Below are positions 9,027 to 17,124 of a stretch of 44,518 nt of DNA, one piece after another (the first letter of the stretch is position 1; the number at the start of each line of letters is the position of its first letter). This DNA is from Ruminococcaceae bacterium AB4001 (GTDB lineage Bacteria; Bacillota; Clostridia; Saccharofermentanales; Saccharofermentanaceae), in contig JHXJ01000028.1 of NCBI GenBank assembly GCA_000621765.1, positions 1 to 44,518 of the forward strand, given 5' to 3'. The notes beneath the pieces were generated by a model. It ran no database searches, had not been told where the DNA came from, and worked only from the letters and a program-made list of their open reading frames with translations. Both the position numbers and the translations under genes were made by a program.

Positions 9027-9960
9027 GGTTTGCAATACATATGGAATAGAAGATCTTCCGCTCGGAACGAAAGGACGTGTCATCGCTCTCGGTCTTTTCG
9101 ACGGCATCCATCAGGGACATCTGGATATCATTAAGAAGACGGTCAGCATCGCAGAGCGCGACGGCCTGACATCGACTGTCCAGACATTCAGGAATCTTTT
9201 TAAATCAGAAGACAAGCCTTTATATACACCTGAAGAAAGACTGCTGCTTATGAACGGTCTCGGTGTGGATGAACTGTTTGTCCTTGATTTTGACAGCGTT
9301 AAGGATATGGAGCCGGAGGAGTTCCTCACGGATATAATCCTTCACCGCGCCATAGCAGATACACTCGTAATGGGAGAAGATTACCGCTTCGGAAAAGATG
9401 CAAAGGGCGATGTCAATATGATCAGGGAATTTGCGCGCGAGAATGATCTGCGCGTGATCGTCGTCAAAGAGCATCTCCTTGAGGGAACAGATAAAAAGAT
9501 CTCCACCACGTGGCTCAGAAAAGCGCTTTCGGAAGGTGACGTTGATCTTGCCGGAAAGCTCTGCGGCGGAAGATGTTTCGCGTATTCAGGATATTGTGCG
9601 CAAGGCAAGATGCTCGGAAGAACGATGGGTTTCCCCACAGCGAATCTGAACATACCTGAAGATAAATACGTTGTAAGAAGAGGCGTGTACGTGTCGCGCA
9701 TAAGGCTCGGTTCGAGAGTGCTCTACGGCGTGACAAATATCGGAAGAAGACCAACGCTCGAAAATGCGGAGAATGATGTTGCCGAGACGTTTATCTTCGA
9801 TTTTGACGAGGATATATACGGTGCAAAGCTTACGGTCGAACTTCTGCATTTCTTAAGGCCCGAAGTGAAGATGTCATCTGTAGATGAGCTGATCGCTGCG
9901 GTCGAGACGAATAAGCGTCAGGCAATGGATTTCCTGAAGGAAAACAGCCTTATCCCGTAA
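9019..9960 (+). CDS. ribF: Bifunctional riboflavin kinase / FAD synthetase RibF
   Basis: RibF phosphorylates riboflavin to FMN and adenylylates FMN to FAD. The 313-residue product has an N-terminal nucleotidyltransferase domain with GLFDGIHQGH (residues 25-34) and ISTTWLRKAL, then a C-terminal flavokinase domain with GRTMGFPTANLNIP and YGVTNIGRRPT. Both halves look complete. The start is embedded in the last codons of truB. It is the last gene of the operon that starts at rimP; the next 159 bases (9961-10119) hold no strong terminator, only a weak TGCT/AGCA hairpin followed by T-rich sequence. Confidence 0.95.
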   Translation: MIKVCNTYGIEDLPLGTKGRVIALGLFDGIHQGHLDIIKKTVSIAERDGLTSTVQTFRNLFKSEDKPLYTPEERLLLMNGLGVDELFVLDFDSVKDMEPEEFLTDIILHRAIADTLVMGEDYRFGKDAKGDVNMIREFARENDLRVIVVKEHLLEGTDKKISTTWLRKALSEGDVDLAGKLCGGRCFAYSGYCAQGKMLGRTMGFPTANLNIPEDKYVVRRGVYVSRIRLGSRVLYGVTNIGRRPTLENAENDVAETFIFDFDEDIYGAKLTVELLHFLRPEVKMSSVDELIAAVETNKRQAMDFLKENSLIP

Positions 9961-10119
9961 TCTTTTGCTTAGCATTAGCAGGGGATTTTTATTTTCGGGC
10001 ATTATTATGGCATTCGCCTTAGATAACGCGAAAACAAATCCGGAAAGTTATATACTTCTTTTTGTGGTAATATATCAGGGATTTATCTGACCCCGTGAGG
10101 GCAGAAAGGGATTGAATAA

Positions 10120-11013
10120 ATGTTTAACTATGAAGAAGTCAAGTTCCCCGGACTGGGGATAAACATAGAGGTGAACTCGGTTGCGTTCAAGATCGGCAGC
10201 ATTTCTGTCTATTGGTACGGCATCCTGATCGCGCTTGCGCTGATCATCAGCGTTTTCCTTGCGGTAAAGCAGTCTAAGAAACTGAATTTCCCTGAAGGTC
10301 TTGTCTATGACACGATCCTCATGATCATTCCCTGTGCTATCATCGGAGCCAGAGCATACTATGTCGCATGCAACTGGGATTATTACAAGCAGGACTGGAA
10401 GCTCATCTTTGATACGAGATCGGGCGGTCTTGCGATATACGGAGGCGTTATCCTTGTATTCATCGGCGGATTTATTATGTGCACTATAAGGAAGATACCT
10501 TATAGGGAACTTGCCGATTATTGTGTTGTTTATCTGCCTCTGGGTCAGGCAATCGGAAGATGGGGCAACTTCTTTAACCAGGAGGCTTTTGGTACAACGA
10601 CAAGTCTTCCCTGGGGTATGACCAGCCCTTCCGTAGAACAGTTCCTGCGTATGAACTGCCAGACACTCGTTCCTACCATGCCGGTCCATCCCACATTCCT
10701 TTATGAATCGATCTGTGATCTTATCATTTTTGTGGTACTGCTCTATGTAAGAAAACATTCAAAGATTCCTTTCGAGACTTCTTGCATTTACTTCATCCTT
10801 TACGGAACTGCAAGATTCTTCCTTGAAGGTCTCAGAACGGATTCACTTTACATCGGCCATACGAGCATCAGGATCTCCCAGCTCCTCTCACTTGTCTTTG
10901 TCGTTGCAGGACTTGCTTATATTGCAATCGCAAGGACAAAGAAGATAGAGAAGAAGGGTTTCCCCGAAAAGCTCTATGAAGGCGCTTTAACAGGAGAAGG
11001 AAATAAAAAGTAA
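10120..11013 (+). CDS. lgt: Prolipoprotein diacylglyceryl transferase Lgt
   Basis: Lgt moves a diacylglyceryl group from phosphatidylglycerol onto the lipobox cysteine of prolipoproteins in the cytoplasmic membrane. The 297-residue product is a multi-pass membrane protein with ISVYWYGILIALALI near the N-terminus, GARAYYVA, GGLAIYGGVI and the signature GRWGNFFNQEAFG, followed by MPVHPTFLYES and the C-terminal LRTDSLYIG block. AAAGGG about ten bases before the ATG supports the start. The stop overlaps the next ATG (TAATG), linking it with rodA. Promoter elements in 9961-10119 are weak; a TAATAT lies at 10068-10073 without a good -35. Confidence 0.95.
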   Translation: MFNYEEVKFPGLGINIEVNSVAFKIGSISVYWYGILIALALIISVFLAVKQSKKLNFPEGLVYDTILMIIPCAIIGARAYYVACNWDYYKQDWKLIFDTRSGGLAIYGGVILVFIGGFIMCTIRKIPYRELADYCVVYLPLGQAIGRWGNFFNQEAFGTTTSLPWGMTSPSVEQFLRMNCQTLVPTMPVHPTFLYESICDLIIFVVLLYVRKHSKIPFETSCIYFILYGTARFFLEGLRTDSLYIGHTSIRISQLLSLVFVVAGLAYIAIARTKKIEKKGFPEKLYEGALTGEGNKK

Positions 11014-12137
11014 TGGATAAGGCTGGTTCCGGCGTTGTCAGACTTCGCGGGAAAGACGGGCTTAAGACCGTCGACTATTATCTTGTTGTGCCGGTATTGG
11101 CGATGACGATAATAGGGCTTTATGTCCTTCAAAAAGTATTATCCAAAGGTTATGCGGCTTATCCCGGCAACTATTACAGACAGATCGTCGCGACTGTTGG
11201 CGGTATCATCGGCGCTTTGATCATAAGTCTTCTTGATGAGCACTTCCTTAAGATCGTCGGACGACTGATCTACGCAGTCTCACTGTTCCTTCTCATCCTT
11301 GTCCCGATCGACGGCTATTCGCTGGCTGCATCCTGGGGCGCGGATTCGTGGCTCAATCTTCCTGTAATCGGAAACTTCCAGCCGTCAGAGCTTGCCAAGA
11401 TAGGTCTTATCATGGTGGCTTCCGATATCTTCGAGATGATGCACAATAAGGAAGTTTCTTTCCTGAAAGGCTACGGCATCATGGCTGCGGTATACGCTCC
11501 GCCGATGCTCCTTATCCTTTCACAGCCGGACTTCGGTACTGCGATGGTTATCGTGTTCACTTTCGTCTGCATGCTGTTTGCCTGGGGCGTAAGATACAGA
11601 TATTTCCTTCTGGCTTTCTCGACGATCGTCGTCGTTGTCCTTCCGGCGGTCTGGTATTTTTATCTCGAGTCTTATCAGAAGAACAGAATACTTTCGCTGA
11701 TATTCCAGGGATCCGATCCCAGATCCGAGTACAACCTGATGCAGTCCAAAGCGGCGATAGCGTCAGGAGGTCTTACGGGCAATCATACGGGAATCCTTAC
11801 GACGGTTCCGGTTAAGGAGAGCGACTTTATTTTCGCTGCCATATCGGAACACATGGGATTTATCGGAACGACGACGGTAATCATCCTGGCGTTTTTCTTC
11901 CTGTGCAGATGTCTGTACGTGGCAGCAAAGATACAGTCAAAGTCGGCTTCATACATGCTGACAGGTCTTACAGGTTATTTCGCATTCCACTATATCGAAA
12001 ACATGGGCATGGCCGTAGGTCTTCTTCCCATTACAGGTATTCCTTTGCCGTTCATCAGCCTCGGAGGAACAGCGATGCTGATCAATTTTCTTGCGTTCGG
12101 TGTCATCCTGAATATTTCAATGTCGCGCAAGGCATAG
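11013..12137 (+). CDS. rodA: SEDS-family peptidoglycan glycosyltransferase, RodA-like
   Basis: SEDS proteins are polytopic glycosyltransferases that polymerise lipid II; RodA works with a class B PBP in sidewall elongation, FtsW at the septum. The 374-residue product has about ten membrane segments and the family blocks WLNLPVIGNFQPSELAKIG, LSQPDFGTAMV and GIPLPFISLGGTAM, plus a conserved acidic ESDFIFAAISEHMGF block. The separate ftsW in this window favours RodA here, and the short N-terminus fits that. The start overlaps the lgt stop, and the gene is followed by a terminator at 12180. Assignment to RodA over another SEDS paralogue rests on context. Confidence 0.88.
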   Translation: MDKAGSGVVRLRGKDGLKTVDYYLVVPVLAMTIIGLYVLQKVLSKGYAAYPGNYYRQIVATVGGIIGALIISLLDEHFLKIVGRLIYAVSLFLLILVPIDGYSLAASWGADSWLNLPVIGNFQPSELAKIGLIMVASDIFEMMHNKEVSFLKGYGIMAAVYAPPMLLILSQPDFGTAMVIVFTFVCMLFAWGVRYRYFLLAFSTIVVVVLPAVWYFYLESYQKNRILSLIFQGSDPRSEYNLMQSKAAIASGGLTGNHTGILTTVPVKESDFIFAAISEHMGFIGTTTVIILAFFFLCRCLYVAAKIQSKSASYMLTGLTGYFAFHYIENMGMAVGLLPITGIPLPFISLGGTAMLINFLAFGVILNISMSRKA

Positions 12138-12179
12138 TTTTTAGGATAGATTACAATTCCAATCCGGTCTGCTGACAGT

Positions 12180-12211
12180 CGGAAATCCCGCTTTCGGGTT
12201 CCGGCTTTTTT
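12180..12211 (+). terminator. Terminator after rodA
   Basis: CGGAA (12180-12184) pairs with TTCCG (12199-12203) and CCCG (12187-12190) with CGGG (12195-12198), closed by a CTTT loop, and is followed by GCTTTTTTC. It separates lgt-rodA from the mraZ operon. Confidence 0.8.
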
Positions 12212-12340
12212 CTTGTGAATGGCAGCGGTTTTATCCCTCAAAACAGACAATAAACATCCCTGATCCCACGGCCCGGGGATGACCTTTTCGCGCCCTGGAA
12301 AAAATATTTAACAAATTGCCAAGAAATTACAAATATCCCC

Positions 12341-12369
12341 TTGCATTAAAAGAATGTTACGAATACAAT
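12341..12369 (+). promoter_or_regulatory. Predicted promoter of the mraZ/dcw operon
   Basis: -35 TTGCAT (12341-12346), a 17-bp spacer and -10 TACAAT (12364-12369), in an AT-rich stretch. The start would be near 12376, directly at the first GTGGAG box. The rest of the 342-base gap between rodA and mraZ holds the terminator, operator-like repeats and leader ORF listed separately. Confidence 0.7.
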
Positions 12370-12377
12370 ACAGTTGT

Positions 12378-12422
12378 GTGGAGAAAAAGGGAGGAAACTC
12401 TCACATATGTGGAGTAAAGTGG
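12378..12422 (+). promoter_or_regulatory. Candidate MraZ operator: phased GTGG(AG) direct repeats
   Basis: GTGGAG occurs at 12378-12383 and 12409-12414, with a partial GTGG at 12419-12422 and a weaker AGGGAG at 12388-12393. Start-to-start distances are 10, 21 and 10 bases, close to whole helical turns. MraZ binds short G-rich direct repeats spaced about ten bases apart ahead of its own gene in studied bacteria. These boxes sit right after the predicted transcription start, so bound MraZ could block initiation. The exact consensus in this lineage is not known to me. Confidence 0.55.
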
Positions 12423-12496
12423 TTGAACAGACCTATTTTATCCGTAAATCCCACAAATTCAAGCTAACTGAGACTCAAAATGGCAAGAGACATTAA
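12407..12496 (+). CDS. Possible 29-residue leader peptide overlapping the mraZ start
   Basis: ATG at 12407 opens 29 codons, ending in TAA at 12494-12496, 14 bases inside mraZ in another frame. GGGAGG at 12389-12394 precedes it by 12 bases, a slightly long spacing. The mraZ ATG itself has no recognisable ribosome binding site, so ribosomes ending this short frame could re-initiate at mraZ. The peptide (starting MWSKVVEQTYF) resembles nothing I know. The first codons overlap the MraZ-box repeats, so part of the sequence is constrained by the operator. Translation is an inference. Confidence 0.4.
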   Translation: MWSKVVEQTYFIRKSHKFKLTETQNGKRH

Positions 12497-12917
12497 AAAG
12501 ATTGATGCTAAAGGGCGATTTTTCGTCCCTTCCAAGCTAAAAGATAAGCTTGGCAGCGAGGTTGTTGTAACAAACAGCCTTGATAGCGGCTATCTGTGTG
12601 TCTACACCAAGGATCATTTTGATAATGAGATCAAACCCCAGTTTCTCAATGCTGAGGGAAGCTTTATTCAAGGCTTCAGCAAGGTGCTCAGGGGAATAAT
12701 CGGTGAAGCTACGGACGTTAATGTTGATTCTCAGGGCAGGATCGCAGTCCCAAGCGAACTTTGGGAAAAGATCAAAGCTACGCCCGGTCAGGAGATCTGC
12801 GTGTTCGATATCGGCAACAAGCTTGATATCTGCACAAAGGAATTCTATGACAATGAGGATCATGATTTGAGCAATATTGTAGGATTGGAGACAGTGTGCC
12901 ATGTTAAAGGTCTCTGA
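12480..12917 (+). CDS. mraZ: Transcriptional regulator MraZ
   Basis: MraZ is a DNA-binding protein of the AbrB-like double-barrel fold that controls the division/cell-wall gene cluster and assembles into rings. The 145-residue product has the two family motifs DAKGR (residues 9-13) and DSQGR (about 82-86), each with the D-x-x-x-R pattern, and the linking FVPSKLKDKLG and IAVPSELWEKI segments. No ribosome binding site precedes the ATG; translation may depend on the overlapping leader frame. It overlaps rsmH by 17 bases. It is the first gene of the dcw cluster. Confidence 0.94.
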   Translation: MARDIKKIDAKGRFFVPSKLKDKLGSEVVVTNSLDSGYLCVYTKDHFDNEIKPQFLNAEGSFIQGFSKVLRGIIGEATDVNVDSQGRIAVPSELWEKIKATPGQEICVFDIGNKLDICTKEFYDNEDHDLSNIVGLETVCHVKGL

Positions 12918-13869
12918 GTTTGATCACATTCCGGTTCTTCTTTATCCGACGGTTGATGCGTTGAACGTAAAACCCGGCGGAATATATGTCGATTGCACTG
13001 CTGGCGGAGGATCGCATAGCGCTGAGATCGCAAGAAGAATGAGGGGTCAGGGAACCCTTGTGTCAATTGATAAAGATGATGCCGCGCTCGCTGCTTGCAT
13101 GGAAAGAAGAGAAGCTTTTGAAGGTATTAACTGGATGCCGGTCAAGTCCGACTATAAGGACATCGATGACATCATCAGAAGCCTCAAGATAGGCAAGGTC
13201 GACGGTATTATGGCTGACTTGGGTGTTTCTTCCTACCAGCTTGATACAGCAGAGAGAGGCTTCTCCTATATGAAGAACGGCCCTCTCGATATGAGAATGG
13301 ATCCCAATGAGTGGCTTACTGCTGCAGAGGTTGTAAATAAGTATTCAAGAGATGATCTTGAGAGGATCTTCAGAGAATACGGTGAAGAGCATCATGCAGG
13401 CAGAATTGCTGACGGTATTTGTGAGAGAAGAAAAACTAAGCCGTTCTCAAGGACCACTGAACTTGCGGCTGCCATTAAGGAATATATGCCCGGTCACGGA
13501 AGAGGCGAGGACCAGCATCCTGCAAAGAGATGCTTCCAGGCTATAAGGATCGAAGTAAACCACGAGCTCGACGGACTCCAGGCACTGCTTAATGACGGAT
13601 TAAGAAAACTCAAACCCGGCGGAAGATTTGCAGTTATTTCGTTCCACTCGCTTGAGGACAGGATCGTCAAAGAAGCATTCAGGACAGCAGAAAGTCCCTG
13701 CACGTGCCCGAGAGATTTCCCCGTGTGTGTATGCGGCAAAAAGTCACTCGGAACGGTCATTACAAAGAAACCGATCGAACCGACGGAAGAAGAGATAGAG
13801 ATCAATCCGAGATCAAGAAGTTCAAAATTAAGAGTATTTGAAAGAAACGATAACGAACAGTACAACTAA
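12901..13869 (+). CDS. rsmH: 16S rRNA (cytosine(1402)-N4)-methyltransferase RsmH
   Basis: RsmH methylates N4 of C1402 in 16S rRNA. The 322-residue product starts with FDHIPVLLYPTVDAL and has the SAM-binding block GIYVDCTAGGGSHSAEI, the GIMADLGVSSYQLD and GFSYMKNGPLDMRMDP motifs, and late blocks RCFQAIRIEVNHEL and GRFAVISFHSLEDRIVK. The insertion domain is present, with length as expected. It overlaps the end of mraZ by 17 bases, indicating coupled translation. Synteny mraZ-rsmH-ftsL is near universal. Confidence 0.96.
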   Translation: MLKVSEFDHIPVLLYPTVDALNVKPGGIYVDCTAGGGSHSAEIARRMRGQGTLVSIDKDDAALAACMERREAFEGINWMPVKSDYKDIDDIIRSLKIGKVDGIMADLGVSSYQLDTAERGFSYMKNGPLDMRMDPNEWLTAAEVVNKYSRDDLERIFREYGEEHHAGRIADGICERRKTKPFSRTTELAAAIKEYMPGHGRGEDQHPAKRCFQAIRIEVNHELDGLQALLNDGLRKLKPGGRFAVISFHSLEDRIVKEAFRTAESPCTCPRDFPVCVCGKKSLGTVITKKPIEPTEEEIEINPRSRSSKLRVFERNDNEQYN

Positions 13870-13890
13870 GCGTTTGAGGTAAGAGAACAG

Positions 13891-14553
13891 ATGCTGACAA
13901 CCGGAAAGACAGAAAGACAAGCTAAGAGCTTTGATGTGGGCGTAAAAGACGATACGCTCCTTGAAGTTCTGTCTTCCCGCAAGACAAAACTTACTATCAC
14001 ACAGGGAAAGATCAAGCCGTCTAAGAACGAGAAGGCTCAGCATAAAACGGATGATAATACACTTACGTATGTTGAAGCCAATAAGCGCGGACAGGAGATG
14101 GCAAAAGAGAACGTGGACCGTAAGAAAAAGAAAGAGATCCGCCAAAGAGTAAAACTGCTCGTTGGAAAGAGATTCCTTGAGCCTGTTGCTGCGATCCTGC
14201 TTATCGTCCTTATCGGTTTGTTCGTAATGGTTCTCCTTTTCCCTCAGACGGAGATATCTGAACTTGCAAGAGATAATTCAAACCTCAAAGACCAGATCAA
14301 TACTACAAAAAGAGAGATCGTAAAAGCAGAAGAAAACGCGAACGGAATCGCTGACATGGATGCTATCCGCGCTCAGGCTCTTGCTTTGGGAATGCAGGAT
14401 CCTAACCAGAATCAGGTTATCAATCTTCCGCTTCCCAATACTGACTCTCTCAAGACAAGAATGACATATAACTACGACGGAATCAGTGATGATGCATTCA
14501 AGGATTCCAAGGATTCGTTGGCTGAATACTATGCGGCACACCCCGATAAGTGA
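13891..14553 (+). CDS. ftsL: FtsL/DivIC-like septum formation protein
   Basis: FtsL is a bitopic division protein that forms the FtsQLB (DivIB-FtsL-DivIC) complex and activates septal peptidoglycan synthesis. The 220-residue product has a long charged cytoplasmic N-terminus (about 95 residues), one membrane segment (about 98-117) and a short coiled coil (about 120-150). The MDAIRAQALALGMQDP segment matches the typical FtsL/DivIC end, and about 45 polar residues follow. FtsL sequences diverge strongly, so the call leans on topology and the rsmH-ftsL-pbp order. The N-terminus is longer than in B. subtilis. The 3' end overlaps the next gene. Confidence 0.8.
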   Translation: MLTTGKTERQAKSFDVGVKDDTLLEVLSSRKTKLTITQGKIKPSKNEKAQHKTDDNTLTYVEANKRGQEMAKENVDRKKKKEIRQRVKLLVGKRFLEPVAAILLIVLIGLFVMVLLFPQTEISELARDNSNLKDQINTTKREIVKAEENANGIADMDAIRAQALALGMQDPNQNQVINLPLPNTDSLKTRMTYNYDGISDDAFKDSKDSLAEYYAAHPDK

Positions 14554-16981
14554 AGTTAATGAGCCTGTAAAGGCCCAGGAAGAGATTGTAGAGGCTCCCC
14601 GCAAGAAAAAGAGAAGGCGCTTAAGGACTGATGTAGTCGCGAAAGGACTTGTCGGTCTGTTTGCTATTGGCGTTGTCGCGTACTCAGGCTATCTCGTATA
14701 TCACCTTTACAAGACGACTGTTACCGAATATGACAAGTATGCCAGAGCTGCTGCAAATGAGCAGTGGACGCTGATGTCATACAGTGCGAGCAGGGGAATG
14801 ATCTATGACTCCAACGGAGTTCCCCTGGCATCGAACACATACGATTTTACGGTCATCTGCTCTCCCAAACTGGTAACGGCTCCTGATCTCGACAGGACAC
14901 AGATCATTCAGAAAGCCGTTGAGATCCTTGGCGTTACGTATGAGAAGATGGATTCGATTATTCCTGTCGATGTCAATGATAAGACCGACAAGAGAAATAA
15001 TGTCGAAGGCTGTGACGTAATCAAGAACGTGCCTGCAGAGAAGAAGACCGAGTTCGAGAAATTCTGCAAAGACAATAAAGTAAAGGGTTTCGGCTTTGTC
15101 GCCGTTCCGCAGAGATATTACAATTACGGAAGCCTTGCTTCGCAGGTTGTAGGATATGCCCAGAATGACGGTGAGACCCTCAAGGGCGTATACGGACTTG
15201 AAGCATATTATAACGATGTCCTGTCAGGTACAGACGGTTACAGATATTCTGAGACGGATGAAATCACGGGCGGTGTCCTTCCATATTCTGAAGCGACAAC
15301 GATCCCGGTATCCGACGGAAACAACATAGTAACGAATATCGATATCAGTATTCAGCGTATTGCAGAGCAGGCGGCTAAGGAGGCTTACGAAAAGTACGAA
15401 CCGCTCGACGGCGTCTGCGCGATCGTCATGAATCCGTATACCGGCGCCGTATATGCAATGGTATCGCTCCCGAACTACGATCTGAACGATCCTTACGGAA
15501 TGCCTTACGGTATGAGTGTGGATGCCTGGGATTTTATGGATTCCGAAGAACGTGTTCAGTTTGTTATGGCGAATGCATGGCGTAACAGATGCGTTTCAGA
15601 TACATACGAGCCGGGTTCAACATTTAAGTCTCTCACGACATGTATGGCTTTTGAGGAGAACCTTGCAAAAGAAGATGATCTGTTCAGTGATGAACCTATA
15701 AAACTCTCATCTCAGCATACGATCTCCTGCTGGGCACAGAAGTCATTAGGTTACAACCACGATGTAGAGACTTTGGAGAAAGCGTTCCAGAATTCATGCA
15801 ATCCGGTATTTACGCAGCTCGCACAGAAGATCGGACTTACCAAGTATTATTCATATGTGCGTATGCTCGGTTTCTACGATAAGACTGGTATCGATCTTCC
15901 TGCTGAAGGTAAGGGAATCTTCCATAAGGACCCCAGCATCGTTGATATGTCGGTTCTCGCATACGGTGAGTCTTCGACGGTTACGCCTATCCAGCTGATC
16001 ACATCATACTGCGCCATCATCAACGGCGGCGATCTTCTTGTTCCGCACATCGCGAAATATATTACCGATCCGGAAGGTAATATCATTGATGAGATCAAGC
16101 CTGAAGTCGTCAGAACGGTATTCTCCGAAAGCACATGCAAGAGAGTAAGGACTCTGATGGAAGGCGTTGTAAACGACGGTACGGGTTCAGCAGGTAAGGT
16201 TGCAGGATATGCGGTAGCAGGTAAGACGTCCACATCAACGATCGACGTAGGCGAACTCAAGGGCGCGCACGTTCTCTCATTCTCATGCTATGCTCCCGCA
16301 TATGATCCTAAGATCGCTGTTCTTGTCGTCATCAATAAACCTAAAGACCACTCCGTAGGATCTTCATCAGCAGCTTCGACTGCGGCAAAGATCGTTGAAG
16401 GCACGCTGTCTTACATGGGTGTTGAGAGAAGATTTACGGAAGAAGAATATAATCACATGCTCGACTGGTACTGGGTTCAGGAAGTAAACGGACTTCCGGC
16501 ATCACAGGCGGCATCTAAGATCGCTTATCACGGAGTTTCTTCGGTATATGGAACATTGGATATGACGCCGGATACCATAATCGGATCCACACATCCGAAT
16601 TCTTCTTACAAGCTTTACAAGAAAGCTATCGTAGTCCTTTACCCGGAGGGCGTCTCAAAAGATGAGTGGCTCACGACCAGAGTTCCGAACCTGACGGGAA
16701 TGACAGCGGTGGAATGTATTGAGGCCTGCTACAAGATGAATCTTAACTGCTGGATCGACACAGATCACAGCGATATCAGGGGTGTATGTATCGAACAGAG
16801 CGTTACCGCGGGATCGACTGTTTATGCGGGTGACATTATTACCATTACATTGTCAAAGGATACAGGCAGGATCAACCAGACACAGGAGACGACGTCTGTA
16901 AATACAGGCAGCAGTTCATCAGATGAAGACGGCAGAACGGATGCACTGCCTCCGGATAACAGGGATGACGACGACGATTGA
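14531..16981 (+). CDS. Class B penicillin-binding protein with PASTA domain (SpoVD/FtsI-like)
   Basis: This is a monofunctional transpeptidase that cross-links septal or spore peptidoglycan with an FtsW-type partner. The 816-residue product has a basic N-terminus, a membrane segment near 30-52, a dimerisation domain, and a transpeptidase domain with S363-T-F-K366, S422-C-N and K565-T-S. A C-terminal PASTA domain follows (about 700-775, VPNLTGMTAVEC to GDIITITLSK), then an S/D-rich tail. The third active-site motif is KTS rather than the usual KTG. The start is uncertain: ATG 14531 gives a 23-base overlap with ftsL but no clear ribosome binding site, and the in-frame GTG/ATG at 14486-14492 would extend it. 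Position after ftsL suits FtsI/Pbp2B; PASTA suits SpoVD. Confidence 0.9.
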   Translation: MRHTPISEVNEPVKAQEEIVEAPRKKKRRRLRTDVVAKGLVGLFAIGVVAYSGYLVYHLYKTTVTEYDKYARAAANEQWTLMSYSASRGMIYDSNGVPLASNTYDFTVICSPKLVTAPDLDRTQIIQKAVEILGVTYEKMDSIIPVDVNDKTDKRNNVEGCDVIKNVPAEKKTEFEKFCKDNKVKGFGFVAVPQRYYNYGSLASQVVGYAQNDGETLKGVYGLEAYYNDVLSGTDGYRYSETDEITGGVLPYSEATTIPVSDGNNIVTNIDISIQRIAEQAAKEAYEKYEPLDGVCAIVMNPYTGAVYAMVSLPNYDLNDPYGMPYGMSVDAWDFMDSEERVQFVMANAWRNRCVSDTYEPGSTFKSLTTCMAFEENLAKEDDLFSDEPIKLSSQHTISCWAQKSLGYNHDVETLEKAFQNSCNPVFTQLAQKIGLTKYYSYVRMLGFYDKTGIDLPAEGKGIFHKDPSIVDMSVLAYGESSTVTPIQLITSYCAIINGGDLLVPHIAKYITDPEGNIIDEIKPEVVRTVFSESTCKRVRTLMEGVVNDGTGSAGKVAGYAVAGKTSTSTIDVGELKGAHVLSFSCYAPAYDPKIAVLVVINKPKDHSVGSSSAASTAAKIVEGTLSYMGVERRFTEEEYNHMLDWYWVQEVNGLPASQAASKIAYHGVSSVYGTLDMTPDTIIGSTHPNSSYKLYKKAIVVLYPEGVSKDEWLTTRVPNLTGMTAVECIEACYKMNLNCWIDTDHSDIRGVCIEQSVTAGSTVYAGDIITITLSKDTGRINQTQETTSVNTGSSSSDEDGRTDALPPDNRDDDDD

Positions 16982-17124
16982 TGTCCTGCCGCACAAACAT
17001 ATGCGGTGACCTCGCGTCAATTTCATTCTTTTTGCCACAATAGAGACTGAACATTTTGTTTTAATATAGGTTACGCTGAAGGCTCGAAAAATCTGAAGGC
17101 GAATACGGACAAAGGAAGTGGGAT

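Noticed and set aside
16985..17010. CCGCA/TGCGG hairpin after the PBP gene as a terminator
   Set aside because: The stem has only 5 bp and no T tract follows directly; murE probably continues on the same transcript.
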